A stretch of DNA of 64,000 nt from Acheta domesticus (GCA_031308135.1 JAHLJT010009419.1:33962540-34026539), one strand, 5' to 3'. Positions 24,360 to 37,052 are shown, counted from the first letter of the stretch. The notes: generated by a model from the letters alone, not told the origin. Translations and numbers: made by a program.

Positions 24360-24445
24360 ACGCTGTAACCAGTAAGATTCCGTGATCTGTTCCTCAAAGA
24401 TCATAAGTGGTTCCGAAGCCAACTCCGGTTTGCGGACCTAATTAG
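24360..24445 (+). repeat. Interspersed repeat family C, copy 2
   Basis: Direct-orientation copy of the segment at 23917-24012, about 430 bp downstream of it. It may be one arm of a larger old duplication. Confidence 0.5.
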
Positions 24446-24989
24446 AACTACGAAACCTGAATATTTACACAATATTTATTTATTTACGCATTACAACTTT
24501 TATATGCTGAACTTATGCGAAAGGTAGTGAGGTCGGGGAGTCTTATGATGTAATAGTGCAATCGTGCTCACTCCCTCGTAGTGGGCTCAACAAATTCTTT
24601 CATGTTACCCCGCGCGCAAGTCTAAATGAAGCTCCGAATACATCATGCACGGCGCAGGAATGCCGCTGTCTCCCCATCGAGTAACGGCTTCTTTCCTCTA
24701 CACAACTAAGGAAAACCATACTCAGAGAAACGTTCGCTAGTGGTAAAGGTGACGGTTGTAAAGATACAGGAGAAACTAGTGTTACATGTTTCCATTACAT
24801 TCGGTTTCAGGAAGCAACTCTATTGACTACGATGAAGGTTTTTAAGATGAAAGGATTGGGAAGTATTGTCCTCCTTTCTTGTTGCCAGCCTCTCCAATCT
24901 AGTTCTGAACTCAATACTCATACGCCGGAGAACAGTAACCGAGCATCCGTCAAATGTCTGCAAAAATTTACGCACTAATTAGCATAACT
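24446..24989. other. Non-coding
   Basis: Nothing recognised apart from an ATTTATTTATTTA run at about 24475. Confidence 0.4.
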
Positions 24990-25270
24990 TTTGAACACAA
25001 ACGATTTTGGTTCAATGATTTAAATATTAGGTTTCCCTCACACCCGCATCCATTTAATCCCGTTTACATTTTTGCTTGGAAGACAGCCCGATTGCATCCC
25101 GGCCGGAGTTTCCGCAAGGGAGCAATGTTCCCTCACACACCCTCCTTGGAGCTGTCCGCGGTATACGTAAACATCATTTTCACTTAATTAAGAATATTCA
25201 GTACAGTTTAATTCCAATTTAAGCTTTCCTTACTCTCTCTGACCATTACAATACAAGGGTACGAAGCTTT
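24990..25270 (+). repeat. Repeat family D, single internal unit
   Basis: Contains one copy of the unit AGGTTTCCCTCA-CCGCATCCA-TTAATCCC-GCCCGATTGCATCCC and then the downstream part CTCCTTGGAG...GAATATTCAGTA...ATTACAATACAAGG. The same downstream part follows four internal units at 27780-28290. The family is unidentified and non-coding. Confidence 0.65.
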
Positions 25271-27539
25271 ACTAAGGTAGAGAAAATTTTCACAAGCTTC
25301 ACCACACTGTTTGGATCGACAAACGTTCTGCTGAGTAATACGTCACGTACGCAGAACGCGAGATCAAATGCATAAAAAGCGAAAAAATACATCGTGCATA
25401 GAGCAACAACATCGCCTTCTCCGCTCGCGAATAATGGATGACCTAGAAATAGCTTTCTTCATATTCAAAATTATATAAAAATTAAACCTACTAGAAGTAC
25501 GGTTTCAAAGCTATAGGCAATATTACATATCCGATTTTAGTGCATTACACTGGTCAAACTTTAAAACGACGTCAGTCTGTTTTGAGTGATTTTACAGGAG
25601 CGTATAAAACGAATAAATTCATGTCCTCTTTGTCCTCTTCATCAGTTTTAAAATGTATTCTTCGTGTCGTTGTTCATGAGAAAAGACTTAAGCATTTAAC
25701 AAACGTTCAAGTGGGTGGAGCCCCTAGGTGTGCCCCGGCCGCATGATTTGAACTTGCACCAGATTTGTGAATGAGGCTTCTTCAGAGTTCTCTGATTGGT
25801 CAGTGATAGCGGCGCCGGAAACTCGCGTCAGATGATAACTCGTCTCGAAAAAAAATTCCGACCCCTTGAGACTCTGTACTTGTGAGAACGTGGATATTTC
25901 ATTGTGTTGTATGCCAAGGTTTGTTGACGGAAGTTCAAGTTCGGAGCTGAATTTTGCCGTTTTGTAAACATAAATGTAGATTAGGCAAAGGTTACACATG
26001 AATTGTCTGATTACAACATGTAGTTATTTCAATGATTATAATTTTACAGATAGTTTTTTCTCAAAATTAATATTTTGAGTGAGAGAATCTGCTCTTTTGT
26101 TCCCAATAAAGTGAGGCAAATTCTAAAGAAGCTTCATTCACAAGTCTAGTGCAAATTCAAATCTTGCACTTATCTGCGAGTAACCGGGGTGGTCCACTGT
26201 TTGTCGGGACAGGCCGACGGGATGGGTCAGAAGGGGGAGCGCTCTGACGCGATCGCCTCTAGTTTAGTGAAAGGCAAATGGCACACGGGCAACTGCAACG
26301 GGCTACCATGGCCAGTCTGGCTCGAATTATTGCATTTCAGCGGCCGTGTTTTAATATACGACAATTGATCGGTGACTGAACCTATCTAAATCTGATTTTT
26401 CACGGAAATGTGACTTACATGGTTTTAAAATTTGACAGTCGAAGCACACGCGAGTTTAGTGATCTAAACAGCAGAGAACGAAATGATACACGTTTCACGT
26501 CAAAATATATTGACTTTTAAACACACAATTTATTAAATATTTGAAGATCAGAAATTTGAATTCATTACTTTGAAATGTTATCCATAGCGATACCACAATT
26601 GATCAAAAATCTCAACCTCCTTACTTTCAACAGCTGAGACACGAGTTACCTCAGTTGTCGATACACCTGCTGTACAACACCTGCGAAGAATTGGTGCTCA
26701 TGCGAGGGCTCGAAATAGGCAACATTTCACTTGAGGTCAGTGGGCCGTGTGCAATGAGAATATCTAAAGGTTGATAGAGAATTATTCAGTGTTTATAAAA
26801 TGGACAAATAGAAGACTGTGCGTCTCTTGAGTTTTGCTTCAGGATATTACTACTTGAAGTCATCAGACGTTTTGAAGTCGCCATGAATATTTCCAAGTAA
26901 TATCTTAAAATGTATCAGCAAATGTAAATGTTCATCTTCTACACGTGAATCTTCCTCAGACACGAGTATAGCTTTACAAGCAAAATGCAGCGTTTCTTCC
27001 AAAAAAATATCTTTGGAAATATTTTCTTAATCTGAGGTGGAGAAGGGCCGAAAAAATTGGTAACTTAGATGCATTCAAAGAAAACTTAAAATCTAAAAAT
27101 AAATAACCTGCAATCGTCCTGATTCAAGCAGACTGCACTTAGACCTTTGAGTTTTAATGGCTCAACTTTGCATACTTTGGCATAAATATTCTCAACTTGG
27201 AAACTTTTCTTCTTCAATAGACTTCTTCATGAATAAATCAATATGTTATTATTTCACAGCAAAAAAATTAAAATAATTACAAAGTAATTAGGATTGTCAG
27301 CCATAGATTTTTTATACCGTTATAACATTTTAAAGAAACATTGACCAAATGAGAGCATCTCTTCGACAAGAGTTTAAAAAGTTTGCGCCGTCTGTTCGCG
27401 CTGTTAATTCGTTTTGCACGTTCCGTACGTTCCCACATTTCCATCACCTTGGCTGTAAACAAACAGAAACTGAACTCTCAAGGAAGAGGAGTTCCCTGCT
27501 GTGGAAAGGATGGGGAAGAGAAGATTAAAACGTCAGGTC
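25271..27539. other. Non-coding, about 2.3 kb
   Basis: AT-rich with a few balanced patches (for example 26180-26330). No gene, tandem repeat or transposon ends recognised. Confidence 0.4.
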
Positions 27540-27779
27540 GCGTAGCGGCGTCGCGCGCGGGGAAAGGGCGGTGCGGAGCGGTGGAGTGGGGGAAGGGAGG
27601 GGGCGGGGGGAGGTGGGGCTGCGCAGGGAAAGAGCAGCGGGGCTCTGTTTATTTTGACCCGAGCGGTTCTCCCCCAGCTCCCGTTCCGTCCCGCCCTCGC
27701 CCGTCCCCATGCACGAGTGCCCCTGGTGTCGGCGGTTACTCCCTACGAGGGAGAGGAGGTGCATCATGTAGGCCACGGA
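27540..27779. other. GC-rich low-complexity patch
   Basis: G-rich then C-rich sequence without a recognised unit. The 149-codon frame over it runs into the repeat family D units and is not a gene. Confidence 0.45.
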
Positions 27780-28290
27780 ATCGCCCGATTGCATCCCTTG
27801 GTCAGGTTTTCCTCCAACCGGCATCCAGTTAATCCCTTTTAACTTTTGGCTACCTCAGAAGACGTAGCCCGATGGTCAGGTTTCCCTCAAACCCGCATCC
27901 AGTGAATCCCCTTTAACTTTTGACTACCTCAGAAGGCATAGCCCGATTGCATCCCGTGATCATGTTTCACTCAAACTGGCATCCAGTTAATCCCCTTAAC
28001 TTATGACTACCACAGAAGGTATAGCCAGATTGCATCCCGTGATCATGTTTCCCTCAAACTGGCATCCAGTTAATCCCCTTTAACGTTTGGCTACCTCAGA
28101 GGACATAGCCCGATTGCACTTCAATCTAGTTCCCGGAGGGAGGCGTGGTTCCCTTGCCCCTCCTCCTTGGAGGTGACCAATTTATTCGTAGAAATCATGT
28201 TCACTAATTTACGAATATTCAGTAGTACACTTTATTACCGACATAAACTTTCCATATTCTATATTACCATTACAATACAAGGATGTGACA
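27780..28290 (+). repeat. Repeat family D with about four internal minisatellite units
   Basis: Units of roughly 75-90 bp with CCCGATTGCATCCC, TCAGGTTTCCCTCAAAC, GGCATCCAGTTAATCCCCTT and GGCTACCTCAGAAG repeat about four times at 27785-28115. They are followed by the downstream part shared with 25100-25270. One unit (near 27870) lacks the GCATCCC segment. The unit count differs between the two copies. A rough inverted fragment lies at 28430-28530. Confidence 0.75.
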
Positions 28291-29792
28291 AAATAAAGTT
28301 AAAAGGAACATCTGTTTTTTCTACTAATGTTCTTCAAATATAAAAGCGAAAGGGCGATCTTGGAAGAGGGATACCTTCTAGGGGCGATCTTGGATACCTG
28401 GGAGAGCTCTTCCTTGTACTAAGAAAAAATAACGGGATGCAATTGGGCATTTTTGAGGAGGCGGATGCAAGGCTTAGGAAAGGTTGGCCACGGAATGCAA
28501 TCGGGATACGTTCGTGGGATAGAGGGGATAGGCCGTGGGTTCCCAGTCATTACGTTCCCGATTATCTCTTAAAATTTATCGAAATTTGCCGTACCACCAT
28601 TCCGAAATACCAGAAACTCAGGAACTTTCTTTTCAAATAAAAAGATAAGTCAAGAACTCAAGACTAAAACTGTAAAATGAGAATACGACGAGAATACGAA
28701 AGTTATAAAGACGTTTTGCAACTGGAGAGTGCAATGTTTTACTTCAAAGAGTAGCGTATTTGAATTAACACAAATATAATCGGTGGAATTTCCGCCAAAA
28801 TACTTGTATCAGTGAAAGATCTAACTTGCACAGTTTATATTACATTCATTCGTTGCTGCATAAATTGGAGCAGCGCGTCAAAACCTTCAGCATATTGATG
28901 GAATACAAGAAGCGGTGTTGGCATTGTATACATAACGTGGTCTTCTTGGAACTTCACTTAGTATTTGCATAAAAAAATTGCAATTAGTTCAAATCTAGTG
29001 GCCTGCACCAGTGGTCTGCATAAGTGACAATACTTCTGTCAAATGTATGGAAATGGGTTCGTGGAGCAGCAAAAATAGGCTGTCCTGAATCGGCACACAC
29101 AGATATTGAAGCTTCGTCCTTGCTTGATACAGGACATCAGCTTTGTCGTAAGCAGTGAAGCACGGAATATGAGATTATAGTAACAACACCGAAAACGGAA
29201 ATTGCAGATTAACCAAATCAAATATTTGTATTTTTGAGTCAAAATCGAAACTATTTCATTGTTTTCATATTTTTCCCACGGTTCTGAGTATCTAACAAAT
29301 CCATTGACCTCATACGTGCAAGCTGCTTAGTTGTAGGTTATTTTTGCGTATAATTAAAATTAGTAATGTAAATATATGATGGCGTAGCAATCTACTTTGC
29401 TCGTCATACTACATCCAAATTTCACACATGAAAAAGCCGCTCATAGAAAGGAAAGTATTATTTTATGGTTAGAAATTTTCTTAAATATTCTGATGAAACA
29501 TTAACAATGTCAGATAGTGTCATGATAATCAACTCAAGTCTAAACAAATCTGACAATCCGACCACATATAAATACATGCGACATGTATTGCAGAGGTGCA
29601 ATGACAGATATGCGGCATAACAATACCACAGATTTTACGTTTTCGATCAGTTTTTTGCCTGTTTTGAGATATCCGCTTTGACACGTAGAATATATTATCA
29701 ACTGTAGCGCGTAGCGGCAATTCGCTGCGAAATTGCATAGCTCGGTTAATTTATCGATTGATTATTTCGCCTTTCTGGACTCGTCGGCTTCT
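28291..29792. other. Non-coding
   Basis: AT-rich background. The string GGGCGATCTTGGA is repeated at about 28351 and 28381. No gene supported. Confidence 0.4.
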
Positions 29793-30070
29793 ATGGTCAC
29801 TAGTCCTAAGTATAGTGAATGTTTTATCACGGGTGGTGGAGTTCTTCCCCTGCTGGTGGCTAGCGGGTTTCTCCCCAAACATGTCTCCCACAGGCCATCT
29901 CAGCTGAGACAATTTCTAACGAACGCTGCGAACTGGTCTCCCGACATGTGTCGTAGCTTAGTGCATGTAAGTGCATGTGTAAGGGGAGATGATATGAGAA
30001 AAACGAGGAAGGAAAGGTGGCTCGCGGTCTGTGGCCCGTTTGTGTGGGTACTGCTCCGGCATTCGCGAGC
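29793..30070 (-). mobile_element. SINE family B, copy 2
   Basis: Shares CACTAGTCC-TAAGT, a TTCCCC-GCTGG string, GCGGG-TTTCTCCCC, CGAACTGGTCTCCCGAC-TGT and GTACTGCTCCGGCATT with the family B copies at 6413-7250 and 52940-53306. It lacks a clear simple-repeat tail. Orientation follows the better copies. Confidence 0.65.
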
Positions 30071-30788
30071 TTTGTTGACAAAATCTAAAAATGAGATATG
30101 TTCATTCCAGTGAAGTGGAAACTATTTGGCAAATAAACACGAAATGCATATTTGATATAATAGTCCTTTAGTGGACCAACCCGCCATTGCTCTCGAATCT
30201 AGCGAACTGAGGGCTCAAGAAAACAGTGTGCGGGTACTACCTAATACATCAACTACATACAAACAATGAATAAAGCTAAATTGATTAAATAAACGTTAAG
30301 CTAGCTGACTAATGGAACAACATAAAATATTTAACGTGAATAAATTAATTGTATTACATGTAAAACATTTGGTCTTACAGTTACGAACGTAAAAATAAAC
30401 ACGTCAGTTGTGTTTACCCGTTCTAAAAATCACGTCAGCCAAACTGTGTCAGAAGTGACTCGGCTTTTTTTTTTACTTTCCAATATTTATACCTGAATTC
30501 TCTCTCATACCTGTTTTAACTTTTTCTGGGAAGTATTGTTTTTATGACTTTGTCAGTTTCTTATAATATTTCATCCGGAATATGTTCAATATCTTCCATT
30601 TGATACATTTCTTTATTATCTAAGCCTCTATAGTGATGTATCATGTGTGCAATGCAAGGCTCACTAAAATTGGTATTTTTGAAAAGCAATGCGACGTCAT
30701 CAAATGTATACCTCAAATGTTAAAGATGTGGTTGAATTTCTCAAAATTTAAATTATTCTTAAATAGAAACGAAAAATAATTGAACGTA
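30071..30788. other. Non-coding
   Basis: AT-rich; nothing recognised. Confidence 0.4.
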
Positions 30789-30911
30789 ACAGGTGGATAA
30801 AGGGGTGTAATTATTGCACTCGTGGTAAATATGAAAACTCGCTCCCATCGTTGCTCGTTTTCTTGAATACGTATACCACTCATACAATTATACCCCTCTT
30901 TATCCACTCGT
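30789..30911. mobile_element. Hairpin MITE with GTGGATAAAG ends
   Basis: Left end starts GGTGGATAAAGGGGTGTAATT; the right end is the inverse, ending AATTATACCCCTCTTTATCCAC. Matching extends inward through ACTCGTGGTA / TACCACTCAT. The two arms nearly meet, so the element is a near-complete hairpin of about 120 bp. Confidence 0.7.
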
Positions 30912-31390
30912 TTAGTTAATTACTAAAATTAAATAACGTCAGTTAAATAAAGTTTATTGTTTATACTGAACTTAATTATTGTATTAAATTAATTTGTGTC
31001 AAATTACATTATTTTTTGTAATACAAGAAACTAATAAATAGTTCGACGACGTTAAGTCTCTCCCTTTGCAGAGGGTATACCGCTTCGTTTTAAGTCGTCG
31101 AATGAAATTACTGTAGACCCTTTCAGCAACGGTCACTGCATTGCTGATGGCGAGGCACACCCTTCCGGCTTTGTGAGGGCTGTGGCAGTGACGGGAATGT
31201 GGAAATCCCTGATCCTCCCCGGATTCCCTCCGCCAGGACGCGGGCGCGGTCTGAAACAGTTGGCTACCTGGGGAAAGGAGCAGGAGGGCGTTGTCCTTTG
31301 GTCTACGAAAACCACACTGTTGAGGCGAGATTTTTTATGGTTGTATAAGGAGGCATATTGGACGCAGAGGGATTAGTTATTTATTTATGA
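30912..31390. other. Non-coding with a short hairpin
   Basis: TTCGACGAC at 31041 and GTCGTCGAA at 31094 form an inverted pair enclosing about 45 bp, possibly another small foldback. The more GC-balanced part at 31130-31310 is not recognised. Confidence 0.4.
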
Positions 31391-31512
31391 TACGAGTGGG
31401 AAAAGTGGCACTTTATTTTGCGAGTAGGAAGGTTGCGACACAAGACCCTTAGGCCTTGCGGTGCATTTTTACGAGCAAAATAAAATCACTTTTACCATTT
31501 GAGTCGTACATT
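31391..31512. mobile_element. Hairpin MITE with TACGAGTGG-like ends
   Basis: Left arm GATACGAGTGGGAAAAGTG then TTTATTTTGCGAGTA; right arm is the inverse, ATTTTTACGAGCAAAATAAA then CACTTTTACCATTTGAGTCGTAC. About 40 bp of imperfect arms surround a short GC-balanced loop. Confidence 0.65.
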
Positions 31513-32017
31513 ATTCTTTCAACAAGTACGTCCAATAGTTTATTTTATTCAAGTAAACAAATCACTTCATTATGGATTATGTTACATGAGGGCCGGAGTA
31601 TCTGATGCGGTCAGACGAAATTGTTTTGTTGGCATTGTTACATTCACATTGGCATTGGTAGTTTTATGTGAATATTTGAGCACTACATGACTTTTATCAC
31701 TAGTGTTAAAAATTGCGCTTTTAGCACATAGTGCATGTCCTAAAATAGTGTATCCTTCAATGAGCGCATAATAATAGCCATTATGTACGAGTAGAAGACT
31801 GAAGTTTCTCTACGATCTTGAAATATTCAGAATAGATTTTGAACAAACTTGTTTTATTTGAAACTCAAGTATAAGGATTACCCACATCAAACAATATTGT
31901 AATATAAGATACATAAAAAGTCTGAATTATTTTCTGACAAAATTAATAGTGAAATACTGTTGAGAAAGTTTTGTAAAATAAGCCAAGAAAACGTTCTCGT
32001 TAAAAGAATTCACTCTT
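31513..32017. other. Non-coding
   Basis: AT-rich; nothing recognised. Confidence 0.4.
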
Positions 32018-32260
32018 TTACTCTTTCTCCACTCCATAAATGATGTTCGTATATAATTGTTCATAATACTTCCTTGTCTTTTCTGGGAATAATTCTAGAG
32101 TTGTCGAATTCGCTATTTCCTGAATTTTTTCCTGAGTACAAATTTCATTGTAACTGTCGCTCGCTTCAAGATTAATTTTCTGTTGAATGACAATGAAAAA
32201 TGTAACGAGAAATACGAGTACAACAATGTCGAGGTTACGTACATGAAACTGAGAAATCAT
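32018..32260 (-). pseudogene. Possible fragment of a tyrosine-recombinase-like transposon protein
   Basis: An 80-codon minus-strand frame ends in a segment with TTLELFPEKTRKYYEQLY. That resembles the N-terminal, core-binding part of tyrosine-recombinase (Crypton-like) proteins that are repeated in many insect genomes, where a run of Leu-Leu-Pro-x-Lys-Ser-x-x-x-Tyr precedes the catalytic domain. The upstream part is a hydrophobic stretch that does not fit the family. No catalytic domain follows; the frame ends at 32018. If real, it is a truncated relic. A chance match cannot be excluded. Confidence 0.3.
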
Positions 32261-32416
32261 TCACTCGTTTCCCGCGGTTCAAAAGAAGGGCGAATTGCAA
32301 AGAGAATGCAATTCTGCCCGCGGATTCCACAAATTCTAAGAATGTAATTGGTGGCCAGGTCGTGGATTGCGAACTGAAATCCACGGGGTGTGTAATCGAT
32401 GTCATTCGTCCATTAA

Positions 32417-32979
32417 CCCTAGTTTACAAAGACGTCGTTTGTCAGACGACGCAAGTAGTGCGCAAAGCTTACCCCACCCCCTTCCCCTCACTCCACGTTT
32501 CTGAAACTCTAGGTACCGTCATTGGGTGACTAGCCAGTGAAATAAACGTAACCTTGTGACCGTGTCTATTCCCGGTGTACGCCAACACGCGTCGTCCTTT
32601 GTAATTATGTCAGTTTTTTGCGCTATATTGCCTAATATTGTAAATAATGAATACTTTGTCACGTAGCATTTAAATTGTGTTCCCAACATTTAGCAATCGT
32701 AATGGAACGACGGCGATCGTGACAATGGTCACACGACGAGTTTCTCAAGGGACATGTGTGGACAGCATCAAGCAAGTGCATGCTGTGAGAGTCAAGTTAT
32801 TTAGATGTATCTATAAAAACCTTTAAAATATACTTTGTAACTCCATATCATGCATGTTTATTCCATTAAATGTAGTGTTTCATTGTAAAAATGAGTTTTT
32901 CTTTATTTTTGCTCGAAGTAGTCTGTCAGACTACGTCTTTGTAATAGCGCTTGGTACATGTCGCCTTTGTAATCCAGGT
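32417..32979. mobile_element. Non-autonomous piggyBac-type element, 563 bp
   Basis: Both ends abut TTAA (32413-32416 and 32980-32983), the piggyBac target. The left end starts CCCTAGTTTACAAAGACG; the right end read inward is ACCTGGATTACAAAGGCG, an inverted match of 13 of 18. Subterminal inverted motifs GTCAGACGACG and GTCTGACAGAC-type also pair. There is no transposase frame. The TTAA sites, CCCTAG start and paired ends make the superfamily call fairly secure. Confidence 0.75.
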
Positions 32980-32983
32980 TTAA

Positions 32984-34689
32984 ATATACAGCATGATTAC
33001 GTATATTATTAATTGGTCGTAGAGAAAATCGTTTTTGCTTACCTAAAAAGTGATTTGTGACTTGTATCTAGTATAATAGTTTCCAGCGTCTCCGATAGTG
33101 CATTGTAAAGACTGAACAACTGGAGGAAGAGAAGACACAAGTATTTTTTTGCGAAATATTACTTATGGTTTAAGGAAATGGTGCAAAAAGATTTTTCGGG
33201 TAAGACGTCCCATTAAACAATAAAAAATAAAAACCGACCGGGTTGCTGAAAAATCACGACAGAATTTGGTTCTTCATTCTATTGCTTTTAATGCTCCCTT
33301 CTATTGCTTTTACTGCCTGATAGACAATTAATTTTACGTCAAGAGAATGAAAATATTTCACAATGCAATTATTTGGCACATTGTTGGCCCTTTTCATATC
33401 TGACATAGTTCGATCCGGAAATATGTAAAAACAAATTTTCATCTTACTGTAGATATCTGAACGACTGATGAATATAGAAGAAATAAATTAATATTTAAAA
33501 ATATAGGCGAAAGAACCATTTTAGGAATGCGGTGTCAGTGTAAGATAAAAGACAAAGGAAAACAGAAAAAAACATCGATTGCATATTTTCATTCGGCAAG
33601 AAAAGTCTCTTTAAGAACTCTGATCGTTTTTATTGACCAAAAATCAGTTTTAATACAATTATTACAAAGAAATGTTCTAGAGCTTTTTGGACACGCTTTA
33701 TATGCTTCTAGTTCTAATTTGATTTGCGTTGTTTAACCTAAGCAAAAATACCCGAACGGTTTTCCTCTTGCGACACTTGATAAATACCATGTGCCGTGCG
33801 GCTTCCGTGACTCGCACAATCCTGGTGGGTTGCCCATTTATTTCTGCCGCTGCACCTTCAATGCATTGAAGGTCATTAAAGCAGTTCTAGAAACGCAGAA
33901 CGGCGTGCCTTCAAGCTCTTTCAGTTGTAGCCAAAGATACAACTATGAGCCAAAGTACACTAAGAGCACAGAAGATAGGCTTCATTGAAGACAACTTACA
34001 CAGCATACATCGCTGGAAGGAAACCAAGACGGCCTTTCACATTTTATTTCTTGCATGACTATTCGCAGCAGGAGGCTATTAAATTAGGAAAATACTCCAT
34101 AGAATTATTTTATGTTCACAAATCATTTTCAAAGTAGGGGTTTTTTCGTACTTTCTTCTCAGTGGAAAGTTTGTGGTTGATGGGCAGAAAGAAAATGAAC
34201 TTCAATGAGCTTAAATTATTCCAAGACTTCCGGCACTTTTTCGGAATGTATACGAGATATATGAAGAGTATATGGGTTAAGCGCACGCCTCAAAGTGAAG
34301 GTGGCTTATCCATAAAGTTAAACTATTAAGAACTATTCCATTTTATCAGATTTAATAAATACTAAATTATTACTATAATACTGCTCCGACATTTGACACC
34401 GACAAATGAGTAACCTTCTTTAAGATATGAGGACATTCCTTTCACACAAGATACTCTACGAAAAGGAGGCTTATTCCTTAATGTTTTCAACGAACCACTC
34501 TAGTCTCAAGGCAGCGAAATCGGAGAAGCAAAGCACAAATCCGCAAGAACAGTGGCCACATACTCGTGTCAGCTGCCATCTATCGCCGCCCAAACTACAT
34601 TTTTTTTTTTGACATTTTCTAAAGTTTTTGGTTTCCTAATGGTAGAACAGAAATATTAATTTCAGAATATTAAAGAACACAAAAATCAC
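32984..34689. other. Non-coding
   Basis: AT-rich. Short frames at 33527-33736 and 33791-33988 have no recognised domain. Confidence 0.4.
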
Positions 34690-35640
34690 GTCCTATATGG
34701 AAATTTTCCTTTTAACATTTGTAGCCGTTTTTAAGAAAATGGCTTAAAATGGCGTTTAAGCGCTACTAAAAATGGAAAATTTGAAGCTCATTTTCACAGA
34801 AAATTTTTGAGTTTGAAGCACATTAACTCACAAATACAATAATGTTTAAAAATTGTTGGTAATGTGCATATTAAAGATGTTAGAAATGTTTAAAAAAATT
34901 ACATTTGTGTAATTTTTGAAAAAAACAAAAAATTATCCCAAAATCATATTAAAGAGTGCAATTAGCACTATCCGTTCCAAAACTTCGAAGAAAAGATTTG
35001 GAGCCATTTATGAGAAAATGGAGTTTGAGCGTTTCTGAAAATGCAGAATTTTGAACTACTTTTCACAGAAAACTGTTGAGTTTTCGAGAAACTTTACTTG
35101 ACATTATTTAAAGCACTTGATTTCGTAAATATAATAATGTAAACAAATCGCCACTAATGTAAATATTACCGACGTGAGAGACAAGTCAAAAATATTACAT
35201 TTTTGCAGTTTTCGAAAAAAGAAAAGAAAAGAGCAATATGGAGTTTATTTCATCTCATAGGGTACATTTAGCATTATCCATATCAAAAGTTTAAAGAAAA
35301 AATTTGGAGCCGTTTTTGAGAAAATCTTGTTTTTGTATTTTTTTAAAATTGTACAAATTACACGCAATATTGCCCGAAAAGTACTAAAATTTTCAAAAAA
35401 TTTACAGTACCTTAAAGAAAAAACTCACTACGAAAAACAAATTGTATTTGAAGGAAAAATCTCTATCTGCACTTTTGTAGTTGGAGGAAGACGCCGAATA
35501 AAATTAAAACTTTTCCAATTTTTCGAAAATTCACAATTAACCGTGAAAATAGGACACATGCTACCTTAATGAGTGCATTTTACTATGTTCTTACAAAATA
35601 TTTAAAGAAAAATTTTGGAGCCGTTTTTGAGAATATTTTG
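34690..35640 (+). repeat. Degenerate tandem repeat, about 275-315 bp period
   Basis: The landmark GGAGCCGTTTTTGAGAAAAT recurs near 34725 (degenerate), 34999, 35305 and 35618. Before the last three landmarks runs an AGCAYTATCC-AAAGTTTAAAGAAAAAATTT-type stretch. Units are AT-rich with no common open frame. It probably forms one composite element with the GACGGACA tract that follows. Confidence 0.65.
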
Positions 35641-35940
35641 AAAATATCTGGGCAGCTTCATGTAAAGTACGCCCAAAGTTTATAGAATATTTTTCAAAAT
35701 CTCAAAGCTTCGACTCGAAGCAGATCTACCGGGGAATATCCATTTTGGAAGAAATCGTTAATATGATTTAGGCGCTAGCAGTGTTCACAGATGGACGGAC
35801 AGACGGACGGACAGACGGACAGACGGATGGACAGACGGACGATTTCCTTTCAATTGGTTTTTTGGTATCAAGAGCCCACAAAAGAGGGGTTCTGGCTACA
35901 TCACGTGTTAGGGGATTTTTTTTCTTAATTTAGCAACTGG
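35641..35940 (+). repeat. GACGGACA simple-repeat tract and flank
   Basis: An imperfect (GACGGACA)n run lies at about 35792-35842, between CTCGACTCGAAGC-like sequence and a TTGGTATCAAGAGCCCACAAAAGAGGGG segment. It directly follows the 300-bp tandem, so both may be parts of one non-coding element. The family is not identified. Confidence 0.6.
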
Positions 35941-36800
35941 CTTTATCCACTTTTTTGATATCACGGCCCGGCAAAGAGATTTTTTCTGGCGAAAATTTGT
36001 CATTTTTTTTTGCGCAGCATTACATAACTTTCCCTATACTACGTATATTACTCCGTCTATACGTACGTATAGGGGAAAATAAAAATGTGTAACTTTTCTA
36101 ATGTGTATGTAATGTAATGACCGAAAGGGTTTTCCAAACAACTATAAATAGGATATACATGCAAATGCTTGTTTTAATGTAAGTTTACTATAACTCCCAA
36201 GCTTCGTAAACAGGTTTTTCGCGACATAATTATTTAAAAAATTGTAGACTTATTTCACGCATGTTCGCATGTTTCGGTGACTTTTTTAAAAGAAGTCCAT
36301 GTATAATATGTGCTTTTATGTGTTTTTTGTATATATTGCGGTTTCACACTGGTTATTAATCTATCAAACTTGTTAATATTTTTACATAAATTATGCCGGC
36401 ATTAACAATAATGCATTTTGTGAATGAATTGTGTATTTTAAAACCTGATCTTCCACAGATGTCGATTTTTCACTGCAAATTTTTTAAATTCTCGAAAGTT
36501 TCTAAAAAAACAACTAATACTTTCCTTTTCGAAAAGTGAGGTACACATTCAAAATCTTTGCTTCGAAGCAAGGGATAACTGAACAACATGAGAGAGCATT
36601 GTAGCGAACGGTGGAAGGGTCTGGCGGTCCATTGCATACCGGTCGGTCGGCCAGACAGCTACTGCTGCTACTGGGAGAAAATCTGCGAAGCACTCGGACA
36701 TTCCGCTGTTCAATGGAACCACGCAAACTGATGGAAAATTCCCATGACATCGTCAGACGTCTCTCAACAAGTAGAAGGGGAAGGCGTTTTGGAGAAGACG
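35941..36800. other. Non-coding
   Basis: AT-rich with a CTATACTACGTATATTACTCC / CTATACGTACGTATAG palindromic stretch at 36033-36073. No gene recognised. Confidence 0.4.
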
Positions 36801-36808
36801 TTCTATGC

Positions 36809-37052
36809 CAGTGTTGTCAAGGTCGATGCCACGAGCGGGAGACTGTGGCACGAGTGCCACGACGAAATCGCCCCTCCACGCAGTTCATTACCCCGCCACT
36901 AAAGACACTGCCATCCCTATTGTAAAACGGCGGGGTTACTAATAGTCGGCGGGAAATACCCTTTCCGACGCTAGTTGCGCAGAGAAGCTCGTGGCATACT
37001 ACGGTACCACGACGAGTGCAACTGCCACCAGTAGAAGACCTTGACATCACTG
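36809..37052. mobile_element. hAT-type MITE, 244 bp, perfect 8-bp TSD
   Basis: Flanked by TTCTATGC at 36801-36808 and 37053-37060. Ends CAGTGTTGTCAAGGTC and the inverse of CAGTGATGTCAAGGTC form 16-bp terminal repeats with one mismatch. CAGTG ends plus an 8-bp TSD define a hAT-type non-autonomous element. The inverted copy at 45587 shares most of the interior (GCCACGAGCGGGA, GGCGGGGTTACTAATAG, CTAGTTGCGCAGAGAA). Confidence 0.92.
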
